Below, in pieces: positions 33,037-45,389 of a DNA stretch of 64,000 nt. The stretch's first letter is position 1. Every line of letters begins with the position of its first letter. Origin of the DNA: Curtobacterium sp. MCSS17_007 (GTDB lineage: Bacteria; Actinomycetota; Actinomycetes; Actinomycetales; Microbacteriaceae); assembly GCF_003234175.2 (NCBI RefSeq), contig NZ_CP126257.1, positions 868,001 through 932,000 of the forward strand. Reading direction: 5' to 3'. The position numbers were made by a program, and so were the translations under genes. A model generated the notes under the pieces. It searched no databases. It was not told where the DNA came from and saw only the letters and a program-made list of their open reading frames with translations.

Positions 33037-34143
33037 ATGCGTGTACTTGCGGCGATGAGCGGTGGGGTCGACTCGGCGGTGGCCGCGGCCCGGGCGGTCG
33101 ACGCCGGCCACGACGTCGTCGGGGTGCACCTCGCGCTGAGCCGGATGCCGGGCACACTCCGCACCGGCAGCCGCGGGTGCTGCACCATCGAGGACTCGAT
33201 GGACGCCCAGCGCGCGGCGTCGGCGCTCGGGATCCCGTACTACGTGTGGGACTTCTCGGCGCGGTTCAAGGAAGACGTCGTCGACGACTTCGTCGCGGAG
33301 TACCAGGCCGGCCGGACGCCGAACCCCTGCATGCGCTGCAACGAGCGGATCAAGTTCGCCGCGCTGCTCGAGAAGGCGCTCGCCCTCGGGTTCGACGCCG
33401 TCTGCACGGGGCACTACGCCTCGATCGTCACGGGGGCCGACGGTGCCCGTGAGCTGCACCGCTCGGCCGCGTGGGCGAAGGACCAGTCGTACGTGCTCGG
33501 CGTGCTGACGGCCGAGCAGCTCGACCACGCGATGTTCCCGCTCGGGGCGACCCCGTCGAAGGACGAGGTCCGGGCCGAGGCCGCCGCGCGCGGGCTGACG
33601 GTGGCACAGAAGCCGGACTCCTACGACATCTGCTTCATCCCCGACGGCGACACCCGCGGGTGGCTGGCCGACCGGGTCGGTACGGAGCCGGGTTCCGTGG
33701 TGGAGCGCGACGGCACGGTCGTCGGCGAGCACGAGGGCGCGACGGGCTACACGGTCGGGCAGCGCCGCGGCCTGCACCTGGGGCGCCCGGCGCCGGACGG
33801 CAAGCCGCGGTTCGTCCTCGAGATCCGGCCGAAGGACAACACGGTCGTCGTCGGGCCGAAGGAGGCCCTCGACGTCCGCGCGATGGCGGGTGCCCGCTAC
33901 ACCTGGGCCGGGACCGCCCCGGCGGACCCGACCGTCCTGTTCGCGTGCGACGTGCAGATCCGCGCGCACGCCGACCCGGTGCCGGCGACCGCGCGGGTGA
34001 CGGACGGGGAGCTCGTGATCGACGTCGACCAGCCGCTCTCGGGCGTCGCGCCGGGTCAGACCGCCGTCGTCTACGTGGGCACCCGTGTGCTCGGGCAGTG
34101 CACGATCGACCGGACCGTGAGCGCCGTCCCCGCCACCGTCTGA
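33037..34143 (+). CDS. mnmA: tRNA-specific 2-thiouridylase
   Basis: A 368-residue enzyme that adds sulfur to U34 of tRNA Lys, Glu and Gln. The PP-loop SGGVDS is at residues 8-13. [16 protein letters not shown] near 92 holds the first catalytic Cys (about 98), and the second is in [10 protein letters not shown] near 199. GHYASIV near 125, AKDQSYVLG near 148 and [10 protein letters not shown] near 236 are also conserved. Length matches the family. Followed by ligA after 43 bp. Confidence 0.96.
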   Translation: MRVLAAMSGGVDSAVAAARAVDAGHDVVGVHLALSRMPGTLRTGSRGCCTIEDSMDAQRAASALGIPYYVWDFSARFKEDVVDDFVAEYQAGRTPNPCMRCNERIKFAALLEKALALGFDAVCTGHYASIVTGADGARELHRSAAWAKDQSYVLGVLTAEQLDHAMFPLGATPSKDEVRAEAAARGLTVAQKPDSYDICFIPDGDTRGWLADRVGTEPGSVVERDGTVVGEHEGATGYTVGQRRGLHLGRPAPDGKPRFVLEIRPKDNTVVVGPKEALDVRAMAGARYTWAGTAPADPTVLFACDVQIRAHADPVPATARVTDGELVIDVDQPLSGVAPGQTAVVYVGTRVLGQCTIDRTVSAVPATV

Positions 34144-34183
34144 CCCCGCTGCGTCCGGGGTCGGCGGTGCACGGTAGAACTGA

Positions 34184-36574
<2,391 letters not shown>

Positions 36575-36746
36575 CGCGGCACACCGGGGCGCGATCGGAC
36601 GAACACGACGCGCCTGCCGGTGTACCCAGTCCGGGGGGCATGTTGCAGCGCGCACCCCCGTCGGGTCCCGATCTCCTTACACTCGAAAGGGCATCACTCG
36701 TCGCCTGGAGGGGGACGACGAGACGGCCTTCCCGGGGGAGACCTGA

Positions 36747-38159
36747 TTGCTGCTCATCGCTGCGGCCCTGCTCACCGCCTCGATGCACTCGATGAGAGTG
36801 ATCGAGGCCCCAGCCGCGCCCACGGTCGCCGTGCGCGTGGACGTCGCCGAGGTCCCTCCGGACCCGGTCCTCGGGCCGGAGCCGCGAGCAGCGGGGCCGG
36901 CCTCGGTGGACCTCGAGGCGCTCGCGCACGCACGCGGTCGGGAGTTCCTGACCGACCTCGTCGCCGTCGACCCGGCCGACCTCGCTCGCGCCGACCGTGA
37001 CGGGCGGGTCATCGCCACCGCGCAGGACCGGCCGCCGACCGCCGTCGACGTCGCAGCGTGGTGGGGAGCGCTCCCCGCCGCCACCCACGACCGGCTCGTC
37101 GCGGGCGCTCCCGCCGTCGTCGGCAACCTCGACGGCGTGCCGTACGACGTCCGGGACCGCGCGAACCGACTCACCCTCGCCCGCGAGGCGCCCGGCGCAG
37201 TCGGGTCGAGCGGCGGGATCGACATCGATGCCGATGCCGATGCCGATGCCGTGACGGACTCCGCCCGCACGGCGATGCTCGAACAGGTCCGGGCGGCCCT
37301 GCACCGTGAGCCGGGTGAGGCGGAACGTGCCCTCGTCGTGCTCGACACCCGAGGGACCGGACGCGCGGCCATCGCCGTCGGCGACCTCGGCACCGCCCGC
37401 GACGTGACGGTGGTCGTCCCCGGGATGTTCTTCACCGTCACCGGGCAGATGCACGACTTCACGGACACCGCCGGGCACCTCTACGACGAGCAGTCGACGG
37501 TCGCCGCGCTGGCCGCGAGTCGCACCGACCGGAGCGCCGCGAGCAGTGCCGTCGTGGCGTGGATGGGCTACCGGACGCCCGACATGTCGAACATCCTCTC
37601 CCTCGGTCTCGCGCAGACCGGCGCCGAGCGGCTCGAGCGGGTGGTGGACGGACTCGACGCCGTCCGCGGCGACGACCGGCCCCGCCTCAACGTCGTCGCC
37701 CACTCGTACGGATCGACCACGGCGCTCATGGCGCTCTCCTCCGGGCACATGCAGGCGGACTCGCTCACGGTGCTCGGGTCACCCGGCAGCGACGTGCGGA
37801 CCGCGCAGGAGCTCGCCGTGCACGCGGGCCAGGTCTACGTGGGTGACGCGCACAGCGATCCGATCGCCGGTTCCGGGTACTTCGGCACCGACCCGGGCTC
37901 GCCCGGGTTCGGCTCGACGCTCCTCGACCTGTCCGCCGACAGCGTCGCCCGCGACGACGGGCCCTTCCGCCGTCCGGAGGGACACAACGACTACCTCAAG
38001 CCCGGCACGGCGTCGCTCCACGACGTCGCGCTCATCGCCGTCGGTCGTGGGGACCTGGTGCGACACCAGGCGCGGCGTGGCCAGGACGGCGGCGACGCGC
38101 CGCGGACGGCTCCGGACATGTACCTCCTGCGTCCGCAGGACCTCCAGCCCCGCGACTGA
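36747..38159 (+). CDS. Alpha/beta hydrolase (DUF1023 family)
   Basis: A 470-residue protein with a short hydrophobic start (LLIAAALLTASM), possibly a weak signal or anchor. The DUF1023-like hydrolase core begins near 215. The nucleophile Ser is in VVAHSYGSTTAL near 321, with LGSPGSD near 342 and a probable His in PEGHNDYL near 412. A GATGCC microsatellite at 37228-37251 adds an Asp-Ala run (residues ~161-168). The TTG start at 36747 follows GGGGGAGA by 6 nt and is the least certain point. Substrate unknown. It lies 116 bp before the penicillin-binding protein gene. Confidence 0.8.
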   Translation: MLLIAAALLTASMHSMRVIEAPAAPTVAVRVDVAEVPPDPVLGPEPRAAGPASVDLEALAHARGREFLTDLVAVDPADLARADRDGRVIATAQDRPPTAVDVAAWWGALPAATHDRLVAGAPAVVGNLDGVPYDVRDRANRLTLAREAPGAVGSSGGIDIDADADADAVTDSARTAMLEQVRAALHREPGEAERALVVLDTRGTGRAAIAVGDLGTARDVTVVVPGMFFTVTGQMHDFTDTAGHLYDEQSTVAALAASRTDRSAASSAVVAWMGYRTPDMSNILSLGLAQTGAERLERVVDGLDAVRGDDRPRLNVVAHSYGSTTALMALSSGHMQADSLTVLGSPGSDVRTAQELAVHAGQVYVGDAHSDPIAGSGYFGTDPGSPGFGSTLLDLSADSVARDDGPFRRPEGHNDYLKPGTASLHDVALIAVGRGDLVRHQARRGQDGGDAPRTAPDMYLLRPQDLQPRD

Positions 38160-38263
38160 CCGTGCGCGGCCCAGGCCCGAGCGGCCCGGGCAGCTGTGGG
38201 CGTTCCTGAGGACGGCCGCAGGCGGCGGCGGCCCCACGGCAGACCAGCCCCAGTCCGTCGCCG

Positions 38264-38269
38264 TAGCGT
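38264..38269 (+). promoter_or_regulatory. -10 box of the penicillin-binding protein gene
   Basis: TAGCGT ends 7 nt before the ATG at 38276, predicting a leaderless mRNA. Confidence 0.5.
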
Positions 38270-38275
38270 GCCGCC

Positions 38276-40690
38276 ATGCGTGCGAAGCGGTGGACCGGGG
38301 CCCTGTTGACCTTCGTCGCGATGTCCGGCCTCGCGGGCCTGCTGGTGGCGGTGGCCGTGACGCCCGCGGTCGCGGTGGCCGGCGAGGGCACCTCGGGGGC
38401 GGTCTCGTTCTTCGAGGACCTGCCGAGCTACCTCGAGATCCAGACGCCGCAGCAGGTGTCGTCGGTGTACGCGACGAAGGGCGGGCAGCAGGTCAAGATC
38501 GCGTCCTTCTACGCCGAGAACCGGACCGACGTCGCGTCCGACCAGATGGCGGAGTCCCTGAAGCGCGCAGCGATCGACACCGAGGACCCGCGGTTCGAGG
38601 CCGAGGGCGGCATCGACGTGCTCGGCACCCTGCGCGGCGTCGCGGCGACGGTCGTGGGCGGGGACGTGCAGGGCGGGTCGAGCATCACCCAGCAGTACGT
38701 GAAGAACGTCCTCGTGCAGCAGTGCGAGGAGCTGACCGGCAAGGACGCCGCGGACACACAGCGGAAGATCGCGGCCTGCTACGAGGACGCCGCCGGGGTG
38801 ACCCCGCAGCGCAAGCTCCAGGAGATGCGGTACGCGATCGCCGTCGACAAGAAGTACACGAAGGACCAGGTCCTCACGGGGTACCTCGACCTCGTCGGTC
38901 TCGGCGGCCGGGTCTACGGCGCCGAGGCCGGCGCCGAGCACTACTTCGGCGTGCACGCGAAGGACCTGTCGCTCGTGCAGTCGGCGACCCTCGTCGCGAT
39001 CCTCAACAACCCCGCGAACCTGCGCATCGACGAGCCGGACGACGAGGACAACGGTGCGGCGAACGGCTACGCCGCGACGAAGACCCGGCGGGACTACGTC
39101 CTGCAGCGCATGTACGTGCACCACGACATCTCGAAGGCGCAGCTCGACCAGGCGGAGGCCACCCCGATCACGCCACAGGTCACCGACACCGCGAACGGGT
39201 GCTCGGCGGCGGCGAGTGCCGACGACGCGGGGTACTTCTGCGACTACGTCCGTGACCAGGTGCTGCAGGACCCGGCGTTCGGCACGACCGCCGCGGAGCG
39301 CATCCAGACGCTCGACACGAAGGGACTCGAGATCCACACCTCGCTCGACCTCGACCTGCAGGCCCAGGCACAGGCGGCGCTGTCGACCTACGTCCCCGCG
39401 ACCATGGACGGCGTCGACCTCGGCGGCACGAACGTCACGGTCGAGCCGGGCACGGGCCGGGTGTTGTCGATGGTGCAGAACACCACCTACACGCAGGGCG
39501 ACGCCGCCGGTGCCGGGGCGACCGCGATCGACTACAACGCGGACTCGGCGTACGGGAACTCCGGCGGGTTCCAGACCGGTTCGACCTACAAGGTGTTCAC
39601 GCTCGCCGAGTGGCTCGCGTCCGGGCACACGTTGTCCCAGTCGGTGCCGACCGGCGAGCACACCTTCGCGCAGTCGGAGTTCACGAACTCGTGCGAGCGG
39701 CTCGGCGGTCCCGACTGGCAGGTCGCCAACGCCGAAGCGGTGCCCGCGAGCATGAGCGTGCAGGCGGCGACCTCCGAGTCGATCAACACCGCGTTCGGGG
39801 CGATGGCGAAGCAGCTCGACCTCTGCAAGATCAAGGAGCTCGCGCAGTCCATGGGCATCCACCAGGCGAACGGGAGCGCCCCGGCGTCGAACCCGGCCTC
39901 GGTGCTCGGCACGAACCAGCTCTCGCCGATCGACCTCGCGGAGGCGTACGCGGGCTTCGCGAACGGCGGCGTCGTCTGCACCCCGACCGTGATCGACTCG
40001 GTGCGGGAGGCCGACGGGACGACGATCCGGCCGACGCCTTCGAGCTGCACGCGCGGGGTCTCCGCCGACGTCGCCGGCACGGTCGACTTCGCGTTGCAGG
40101 GGGTCCTGACCGGCGACGGCACGGCTGCGTCGGCGAACCCGGGCGACAGCACCCCGAAGTTCGCGAAGACCGGCACGACCGACGGTGACGTGCAGAACTG
40201 GCTCGTCGCGTCGAGCACGAAGTACACGAACGCCACGTGGATCGGGAACGTCACGGGGAACGTCGGCCTGGCGCACGTCTCCTTCCCGCAGGGCACGACC
40301 GGGTACAGCGCGAAGTTCGGCGTCGGCCGCTCGATGATGTCCTGGCTCGACCAGCGGTACGGCGGTGACGCCCTGCCGGAGCCGGACCCCGCGATGATCG
40401 GCGCGACGCCGCGCGCACAGCAGCAGTCGTCCGGTGACGGCGCGGCCGGTGGACCGTCGGCGGGGGAGGAGCCCGGCCCGGCGCCCGTGACGAACGGTGC
40501 GAGCACGGACGGCGCGGCCACGGACGGCGCTGCGACCGGCAGCACGACGGCCGGCACCGGAGCGGACGGGTCGACGGGGACCGGGACGGGGGCCGCCCCG
40601 GCCGGACCGGGCGTCGTCGGCGGCGGCAACGGGACGGGGCGGGGGACCACGCCGGGCGGGGCGACGGGGCAGGCACCGGGCCACGGGTAG
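38276..40690 (+). CDS. Class A penicillin-binding protein (transglycosylase/transpeptidase)
   Basis: An 804-residue bifunctional peptidoglycan synthase. One N-terminal membrane anchor (9-35) precedes a GT51 domain (about 60-240) with TEDPRF near 104, GGSSITQQYVKN near 137 and GYLDLVGLGGRVYG near 200. The transpeptidase domain has STYK near 436, SIN near 501 and KTGT near 631. In the first GT51 motif, EDxxFxxHxG, the His is Glu (EDPRFEAEGG). The last ~110 residues are an Ala/Gly/Thr-rich tail without PASTA domains. It should polymerise and cross-link glycan outside the membrane. Closed by a family B hairpin. Confidence 0.94.
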   Translation: MRAKRWTGALLTFVAMSGLAGLLVAVAVTPAVAVAGEGTSGAVSFFEDLPSYLEIQTPQQVSSVYATKGGQQVKIASFYAENRTDVASDQMAESLKRAAIDTEDPRFEAEGGIDVLGTLRGVAATVVGGDVQGGSSITQQYVKNVLVQQCEELTGKDAADTQRKIAACYEDAAGVTPQRKLQEMRYAIAVDKKYTKDQVLTGYLDLVGLGGRVYGAEAGAEHYFGVHAKDLSLVQSATLVAILNNPANLRIDEPDDEDNGAANGYAATKTRRDYVLQRMYVHHDISKAQLDQAEATPITPQVTDTANGCSAAASADDAGYFCDYVRDQVLQDPAFGTTAAERIQTLDTKGLEIHTSLDLDLQAQAQAALSTYVPATMDGVDLGGTNVTVEPGTGRVLSMVQNTTYTQGDAAGAGATAIDYNADSAYGNSGGFQTGSTYKVFTLAEWLASGHTLSQSVPTGEHTFAQSEFTNSCERLGGPDWQVANAEAVPASMSVQAATSESINTAFGAMAKQLDLCKIKELAQSMGIHQANGSAPASNPASVLGTNQLSPIDLAEAYAGFANGGVVCTPTVIDSVREADGTTIRPTPSSCTRGVSADVAGTVDFALQGVLTGDGTAASANPGDSTPKFAKTGTTDGDVQNWLVASSTKYTNATWIGNVTGNVGLAHVSFPQGTTGYSAKFGVGRSMMSWLDQRYGGDALPEPDPAMIGATPRAQQQSSGDGAAGGPSAGEEPGPAPVTNGASTDGAATDGAATGSTTAGTGADGSTGTGTGAAPAGPGVVGGGNGTGRGTTPGGATGQAPGHG

Positions 40691-40704
40691 GGACGGGACC
40701 GCCT

Positions 40705-40745
40705 GGAGGCGCGGTGCCGGCCCGACGGACCGGCACCGCGCCTCC
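40705..40745 (+). terminator. Short family B palindrome after the penicillin-binding protein gene
   Basis: A 16-bp perfect stem, GGAGGCGCGGTGCCGG with its inverse, around a 9-nt loop, 14 nt after the stop. The outer GGACGG part of the family stem is poorly kept. Confidence 0.75.
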
Positions 40746-40799
40746 GGACCGTCCTTCCACAGGCCCGCTCCGCGTGGCGACGCGGCCGGACGCGGCCAA

Positions 40800-40805
40800 T
40801 AGACT
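40800..40805 (+). promoter_or_regulatory. -10 box of the gatCAB operon
   Basis: TAGACT lies 34 nt before the gatC ATG, giving a leader of about 28 nt that contains a CGGAG ribosome site. No clear -35 is seen. Confidence 0.45.
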
Positions 40806-40839
40806 GGTGCGCATTCCACGAACCGATCGACGGAGCACC

Positions 40840-41139
40840 ATGCCTGACATCACGAGCGAGCAGGTCGCCCACCTGGCGAACCTCGCGCGTATCGCACTCA
40901 CGCCCGACGAGATCGAGAAGCTGACCGGGGAGCTGTCGCACATCGTCGAGAGCGTCGCCAAGGTCGCCGAGGTCGCGACCGACGACGTCCCGGCGACGAG
41001 CCACCCGGTGCCGCTCGGCAACGTCACCCGACCCGACGTGGTGGGGCAGACGCTGACCCAGGAGCAGGCGCTGTCCGGCGCTCCGGACTCCGACGGCGAA
41101 CGGTTCCGCGTGACGGCCATCCTGGGAGAAGAGCAGTGA
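40840..41139 (+). CDS. gatC: Glutamyl-tRNA(Gln)/aspartyl-tRNA(Asn) amidotransferase subunit C
   Basis: A 99-residue GatC subunit that stabilises GatA and wraps the A-B interface. The typical start [22 protein letters not shown] is followed by [33 protein letters not shown] and the closing [11 protein letters not shown]. Together with GatA and GatB it converts Glu-tRNA(Gln) (and possibly Asp-tRNA(Asn)) to the amide form; whether the Asn route is used here cannot be told. Its stop overlaps the gatA GTG. Confidence 0.95.
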   Translation: MPDITSEQVAHLANLARIALTPDEIEKLTGELSHIVESVAKVAEVATDDVPATSHPVPLGNVTRPDVVGQTLTQEQALSGAPDSDGERFRVTAILGEEQ

Positions 41140-42683
41140 CCGACGACCTCACCCGCCTCAGCGCGGCCGCCCTCGCCGACGCCCTCGTCGCGCGCGACGT
41201 CTCGAGCGTCGAGGCCACCCAGGCCCACCTCGACCGGATCGCAGCGGTCGACGGGGACGTGCACGCGTTCCTGCACGTGAACGAGAACGCCCTCGCGGCC
41301 GCGAAGTCGATCGACGCGCGGCGTGCCGCCGGCGACGACCTCGGCGCACTCGCGGGCGTGCCGATCGCGATCAAGGACGTCCTGTGCACGCAGGACATGC
41401 CGACCACCTCGGGCTCGAAGATCCTCGAGGGCTGGCGTCCGCCCTACGACGCCACCCCGGTGGCGAAGCTCCGGGCCGCCGGCCTCGTGCCGCTCGGCAA
41501 GACCAACATGGACGAGTTCGCGATGGGCTCGACGACCGAGTTCTCGGCGTACGGTCCGACGCGCAACCCGTGGGACCTCGACCGGATCCCGGGCGGCTCC
41601 GGCGGTGGGTCGGCAGCGGCCGTCGCCGCACACGAGGCGCCGTTCGCCCTCGGCTCCGACACCGGTGGTTCGATCCGCCAGCCGGGCGCGGTCACGGGCA
41701 CCGTCGGCGTGAAGCCGACCTACGGCGGCGTCAGCCGGTACGGCGCGATCGCACTCGCGTCGTCGCTCGACCAGATCGGTCCGGTGTCGCGCACCGTCCT
41801 CGACGCGGCGCTCCTGCACGACGTCATCGGCGGGCACGACCCCAAGGACTCGACCTCCATCCCCGACGCCTGGCCCTCGATGGCCGCCGCCGCGCGTGAG
41901 GGCCTGCAGGCCGACACGCTCCGCGGGCTCAAGGTCGGCATCGTCAAGGAGCTGGCGGGAGGCGAGGGCTTCCAGGCCGGCGTCACGCAGCGCTTCCGCG
42001 AGACGGTCGCGATCCTCGAACAGGCGGGCGCCGAGGTCGTCGAGATCGACGCTCCGTCGTTCGCGTACGCCATCAGCGCGTACTACCTGATCCTCCCGGC
42101 CGAGGCATCGTCGAACCTCGCGAAGTTCGACTCGGTGCGCTTCGGGCTCCGTGTCACGCCCGAGAACGGTGCCACCGTCGAGGACGTCATGGCTGCCACG
42201 CGCGAGGTCGGCTTCGGCCCCGAGGTGAAGCGCCGCATCATCCTCGGCACCTACGCGCTGAGCGCCGGGTACTACGACGCGTACTACGGGTCCGCGCAGA
42301 AGGTCCGCACCCTGGTGCAGCGTGACTTCGCGGCGGCGTTCGACCAGGTCGACCTGCTCATCAGCCCGTCGGCGCCGACGACGGCCTTCCCGCTCGGGGA
42401 GCGCCTCGACGACCCGCTGTCGATGTACCTCAACGATCTCACGACGATCCCGGCGAACCTCGCCGGCGTCCCCGGCATGAGCATCCCGAACGGCCTCGCG
42501 CCCGAGGACTCGCTGCCGACCGGCGTGCAGCTCATGGCCCCGCAGCGCGAGGACGCCCGGCTCTACCGCTACGGCGCCGCCCTCGAGCGCCTGCTCGAGC
42601 AGCAGTGGGGTCGCCCCCTCATCGACAGCATCCCGGACCTCGACCAGTCTCAGCAGTCCGCTGCGCAGGAAGGTGTGATCTGA
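41136..42683 (+). CDS. gatA: Glutamyl-tRNA(Gln) amidotransferase subunit A
   Basis: A 515-residue amidase-signature enzyme that releases ammonia from glutamine. The Ser-cisSer-Lys triad is visible: Lys79 in PIAIKDVL, cis-Ser154 in [10 protein letters not shown] and the nucleophile Ser178 in DTGGSIRQP. Length is normal. The GTG at 41136 overlaps the gatC stop (GTGA), and the stop overlaps the gatB ATG (TGATG), so all three subunits are made from coupled reading frames. Confidence 0.96.
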   Translation: MTDDLTRLSAAALADALVARDVSSVEATQAHLDRIAAVDGDVHAFLHVNENALAAAKSIDARRAAGDDLGALAGVPIAIKDVLCTQDMPTTSGSKILEGWRPPYDATPVAKLRAAGLVPLGKTNMDEFAMGSTTEFSAYGPTRNPWDLDRIPGGSGGGSAAAVAAHEAPFALGSDTGGSIRQPGAVTGTVGVKPTYGGVSRYGAIALASSLDQIGPVSRTVLDAALLHDVIGGHDPKDSTSIPDAWPSMAAAAREGLQADTLRGLKVGIVKELAGGEGFQAGVTQRFRETVAILEQAGAEVVEIDAPSFAYAISAYYLILPAEASSNLAKFDSVRFGLRVTPENGATVEDVMAATREVGFGPEVKRRIILGTYALSAGYYDAYYGSAQKVRTLVQRDFAAAFDQVDLLISPSAPTTAFPLGERLDDPLSMYLNDLTTIPANLAGVPGMSIPNGLAPEDSLPTGVQLMAPQREDARLYRYGAALERLLEQQWGRPLIDSIPDLDQSQQSAAQEGVI

Positions 42684-44188
42684 TGGCGCAGAAGGACGCG
42701 CTGATGGACTTCGACGAGGCGCTCGAGCGCTTCGAGCCGGTGCTCGGCTTCGAGGTCCACGTCGAGCTCGCGACGAAGACCAAGATGTTCTCGGACGCCC
42801 CGAACTTCTTCGGTGGCGAGCCGAACACGAACGTGACCCCGGTCGACCTCGGGCTGCCCGGGTCGCTGCCGGTCGTGAACGAGCAGGCCGTGCGCTACTC
42901 GATCCAGCTCGGGCTCGCGCTCGGCTGCTCGATCGCCGAGTCGTCACGGTTCGCCCGGAAGAACTACTACTACCCGGACAACCCGAAGAACTACCAGATC
43001 TCGCAGTACGACGAGCCGATCGCGTTCGAGGGTGAGGTCGAGGTCGAGCTCGCCGACGGCACGATCTTCAACGTCCCCATCGAGCGTGCCCACATGGAGG
43101 AGGACGCCGGCAAGCTGACGCACGTCGGCGGTGCCACCGGCCGCATCCAGGGCGCCGAGTACTCGCTCGTCGACTACAACCGCGCTGGCGTCCCGCTCGT
43201 CGAGATCGTCACGAAGCCGATCTTCGGCGCGAAGGACCGTGCTCCCGAGCTCGGCGCCGCGTACGTGCAGGTCATCCGTGACCTCGTCCGCGCGCTCGGC
43301 GTCTCCGAGGCCCGGATGGAACGCGGCAACCTGCGCTGCGACGCGAACATCTCGCTGCGGCCGTGGGGCCAGGAGGAGCTCGGCACCCGGACCGAGACGA
43401 AGAACGTCAACTCGTTCCGTGCCGTCGAGCGCGCGATCCGCTACGAGATCCAGCGCCAGGCCGCGATCCTCGCCGCGGGCGGCACGATCACGCAGGAGAC
43501 CCGCCACTGGCACGAGGACACCGGTCGCACCTCGGCCGGCCGTCCGAAGTCCGACGCCGACGACTACCGCTACTTCCCGGAGCCCGACCTGCTGCCGGTC
43601 GTGCCGGACCCCGCCGTGGTCGAGGAACTCCGGGCGTCCCTGCCCGAGGCGCCCGTCGCGCGTCGTCGTCGGCTCAAGGGCGAGTGGGGTTTCAGCGACC
43701 TCGAGTTCCAGGACGTCGTCAACGGCGGGCTGCTCGACGAGGTCGAGGCCACGGTCGCAGCCGGTGCGTCGCCGCAAGCCGCGCGCAAGTGGTGGACGGG
43801 CGAGATCAGCCGCGTCGCGAACGCGCAGGAGACCGCCGCGGGTGACCTCGTGTCGCCGCGGCACGTCGCCGAGACGATCGCGCTCGTCGAGTCCGGCGAC
43901 CTGACCGACCGTCTGGCGCGCCAGGTGCTCGAAGGGGTCATCGCAGGCGAGGGATCGCCGGCGCAGGTCGTCGAGGCCCGCGGGCTCAAGGTCGTCTCGG
44001 ACGACTCCGCCCTCACCGCCGCGGTCGACCAGGCGCTCGCTGCCCAGCCCGACGTCCTCGCCAAGATCCGGGACGGCAAGGTCCAGGCCGCCGGCGCGAT
44101 CATCGGCGCGGTCATGAAGGCCATGAAGGGCCAGGCCGACGCGGCCCGCGTCCGTGAGCTGGTGCTGGAGCGCGCGCAGCAGTCGTAG
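42683..44188 (+). CDS. gatB: Glutamyl-tRNA(Gln) amidotransferase subunit B
   Basis: A 501-residue GatB subunit, which binds the mischarged tRNA and phosphorylates the Glu side chain. Typical segments are [20 protein letters not shown] near 22, [21 protein letters not shown] near 90, [12 protein letters not shown] near 136, [16 protein letters not shown] near 211 and [12 protein letters not shown] near 295. A C-terminal helical YqeY-like tail domain (about 350-500) contacts the tRNA. ATG 42683 shares its first base with the gatA stop. The operon ends at a 23-bp family B hairpin. Confidence 0.96.
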   Translation: MAQKDALMDFDEALERFEPVLGFEVHVELATKTKMFSDAPNFFGGEPNTNVTPVDLGLPGSLPVVNEQAVRYSIQLGLALGCSIAESSRFARKNYYYPDNPKNYQISQYDEPIAFEGEVEVELADGTIFNVPIERAHMEEDAGKLTHVGGATGRIQGAEYSLVDYNRAGVPLVEIVTKPIFGAKDRAPELGAAYVQVIRDLVRALGVSEARMERGNLRCDANISLRPWGQEELGTRTETKNVNSFRAVERAIRYEIQRQAAILAAGGTITQETRHWHEDTGRTSAGRPKSDADDYRYFPEPDLLPVVPDPAVVEELRASLPEAPVARRRRLKGEWGFSDLEFQDVVNGGLLDEVEATVAAGASPQAARKWWTGEISRVANAQETAAGDLVSPRHVAETIALVESGDLTDRLARQVLEGVIAGEGSPAQVVEARGLKVVSDDSALTAAVDQALAAQPDVLAKIRDGKVQAAGAIIGAVMKAMKGQADAARVRELVLERAQQS

Positions 44189-44199
44189 CGCGACCGACA

Positions 44200-44248
44200 G
44201 ACGGACGGGAGGCACGTGGCGGGGTCCGCCACGTGCCTCCCGTCCGTC
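44200..44248 (+). terminator. Family B palindrome after gatCAB
   Basis: A 23-bp perfect stem and 3-nt loop 12 nt after the gatB stop. The outer part GACGGACGGGAGG is family-typical, but the inner part reads CACGTGGCGG. The change is matched on both arms, so base-pairing is preserved while sequence varies. Confidence 0.85.
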
Positions 44249-44303
44249 GTCGGGCCGTCCGCGATCCTGGGGACGCGTCAGCGAACCGGTGACAGGATGA
44301 GGA

Positions 44304-45389
44304 GTGACCGCAACGATCCGTGCCATCGGGACCGCCGTACCCGAGACGACCCTCGACCAGCGCGCGGTGCGTGACCTGTTCGCCGGGCAGCCGGACCTCG
44401 GTCGGCTCGGCGCACGCATCGTCCCGGCTGCGTTCGACGTGTCCGCCGTCGAGCACCGGCACACCGTGATCGAGGAGCTCGACGCGTCGCGGCCGGGTGG
44501 CCTCTTCCGGCAGGACTCCGGCGCGCTCGTGTCGCCCTCCACCGGCACCCGCAACGACCGCTACCGGGACCTCGCCCCGGCGCTCTTCGTCGCCGCCGCT
44601 CGGGACGCGGTCGAGCGAGCGGGGGTGTCGCCGGACCGCGTCACCCACCTGGTGACCGTCTCCTGCACGGGCTTCACGCAGCCCGGACCGGACATCGACG
44701 TCGTCGAGCAGCTCGGGCTGCCTGCCGGCGTCTTCCGTCACCACATCGGATTCATGGGGTGCTGCGCGGCGTTCCCCGCGCTCCGGATCGCGGCCGCGTT
44801 CGCCGAGGCCGACCCGGACGCGGTCGTGCTCGTCGTCTGCGCCGAGCTCTGCACGCTGCACGTCCGGGCCTCCGACGACCCGGACCAGATCGTCGCGAAC
44901 AGCGTGTTCGGCGACGGGGCCGCGGCGGCGGTCGTGACCGCGGGCGGTGCCGGTCTCCGCATCGAACGGTTCGCCACCGCGACGGTGCCCGAGGGGGCCT
45001 CGGAGATGGCGTGGAACATCGGTGACGAGGGCTTCGAGATGGTCCTCTCGACCGCGGTGCCGAAGCTCGTCGGCGTGCACGTGCCCGCGGCGGTCACCCC
45101 GCTGCTCGGCGAGGGGGAGACCTTCGCCGACGTGCCGGTCTGGGCGGTGCACCCGGGCGGGCGTGCGATCCTCGACCGCGCCCAGGACGCGCTGGCGCTG
45201 CCGGACGGTGCGGTGGAGTCGAGCCGTGCCGTCCTCCGTGACCACGGCAACATGTCGAGCGCGACGGTGCTGTTCGTGCTCCGGGACGCGGTCGAGCAGG
45301 GTCTGTCCACCGGTACGCCGGTCGTCGCCGTGGCGTTCGGGCCCGGCCTGACGGTGGAGAGCGCGAGGCTGACGGCGGTCGGGGCGTGA
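44304..45389 (+). CDS. Type III polyketide synthase (chalcone/stilbene synthase family)
   Basis: A 361-residue homodimer-type ketosynthase that extends an acyl-CoA starter with malonyl-CoA without an acyl carrier protein. The Cys-His-Asn triad is present: Cys153 in FMGCCAAFPALR (followed by a second Cys), His283 in AVHPGGRAIL and Asn316 in DHGNMSSATVL. Bacterial relatives make alkyl-resorcinols, pyrones or tetrahydroxynaphthalene; the product here is unknown. Its stop overlaps the methyltransferase GTG, so the pair is co-translated. The third gene common in such actinobacterial clusters, a FAD-dependent oxidoreductase, is absent. The GTG start at 44304 sits close behind GATGAGG. Confidence 0.93.
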   Translation: MTATIRAIGTAVPETTLDQRAVRDLFAGQPDLGRLGARIVPAAFDVSAVEHRHTVIEELDASRPGGLFRQDSGALVSPSTGTRNDRYRDLAPALFVAAARDAVERAGVSPDRVTHLVTVSCTGFTQPGPDIDVVEQLGLPAGVFRHHIGFMGCCAAFPALRIAAAFAEADPDAVVLVVCAELCTLHVRASDDPDQIVANSVFGDGAAAAVVTAGGAGLRIERFATATVPEGASEMAWNIGDEGFEMVLSTAVPKLVGVHVPAAVTPLLGEGETFADVPVWAVHPGGRAILDRAQDALALPDGAVESSRAVLRDHGNMSSATVLFVLRDAVEQGLSTGTPVVAVAFGPGLTVESARLTAVGA

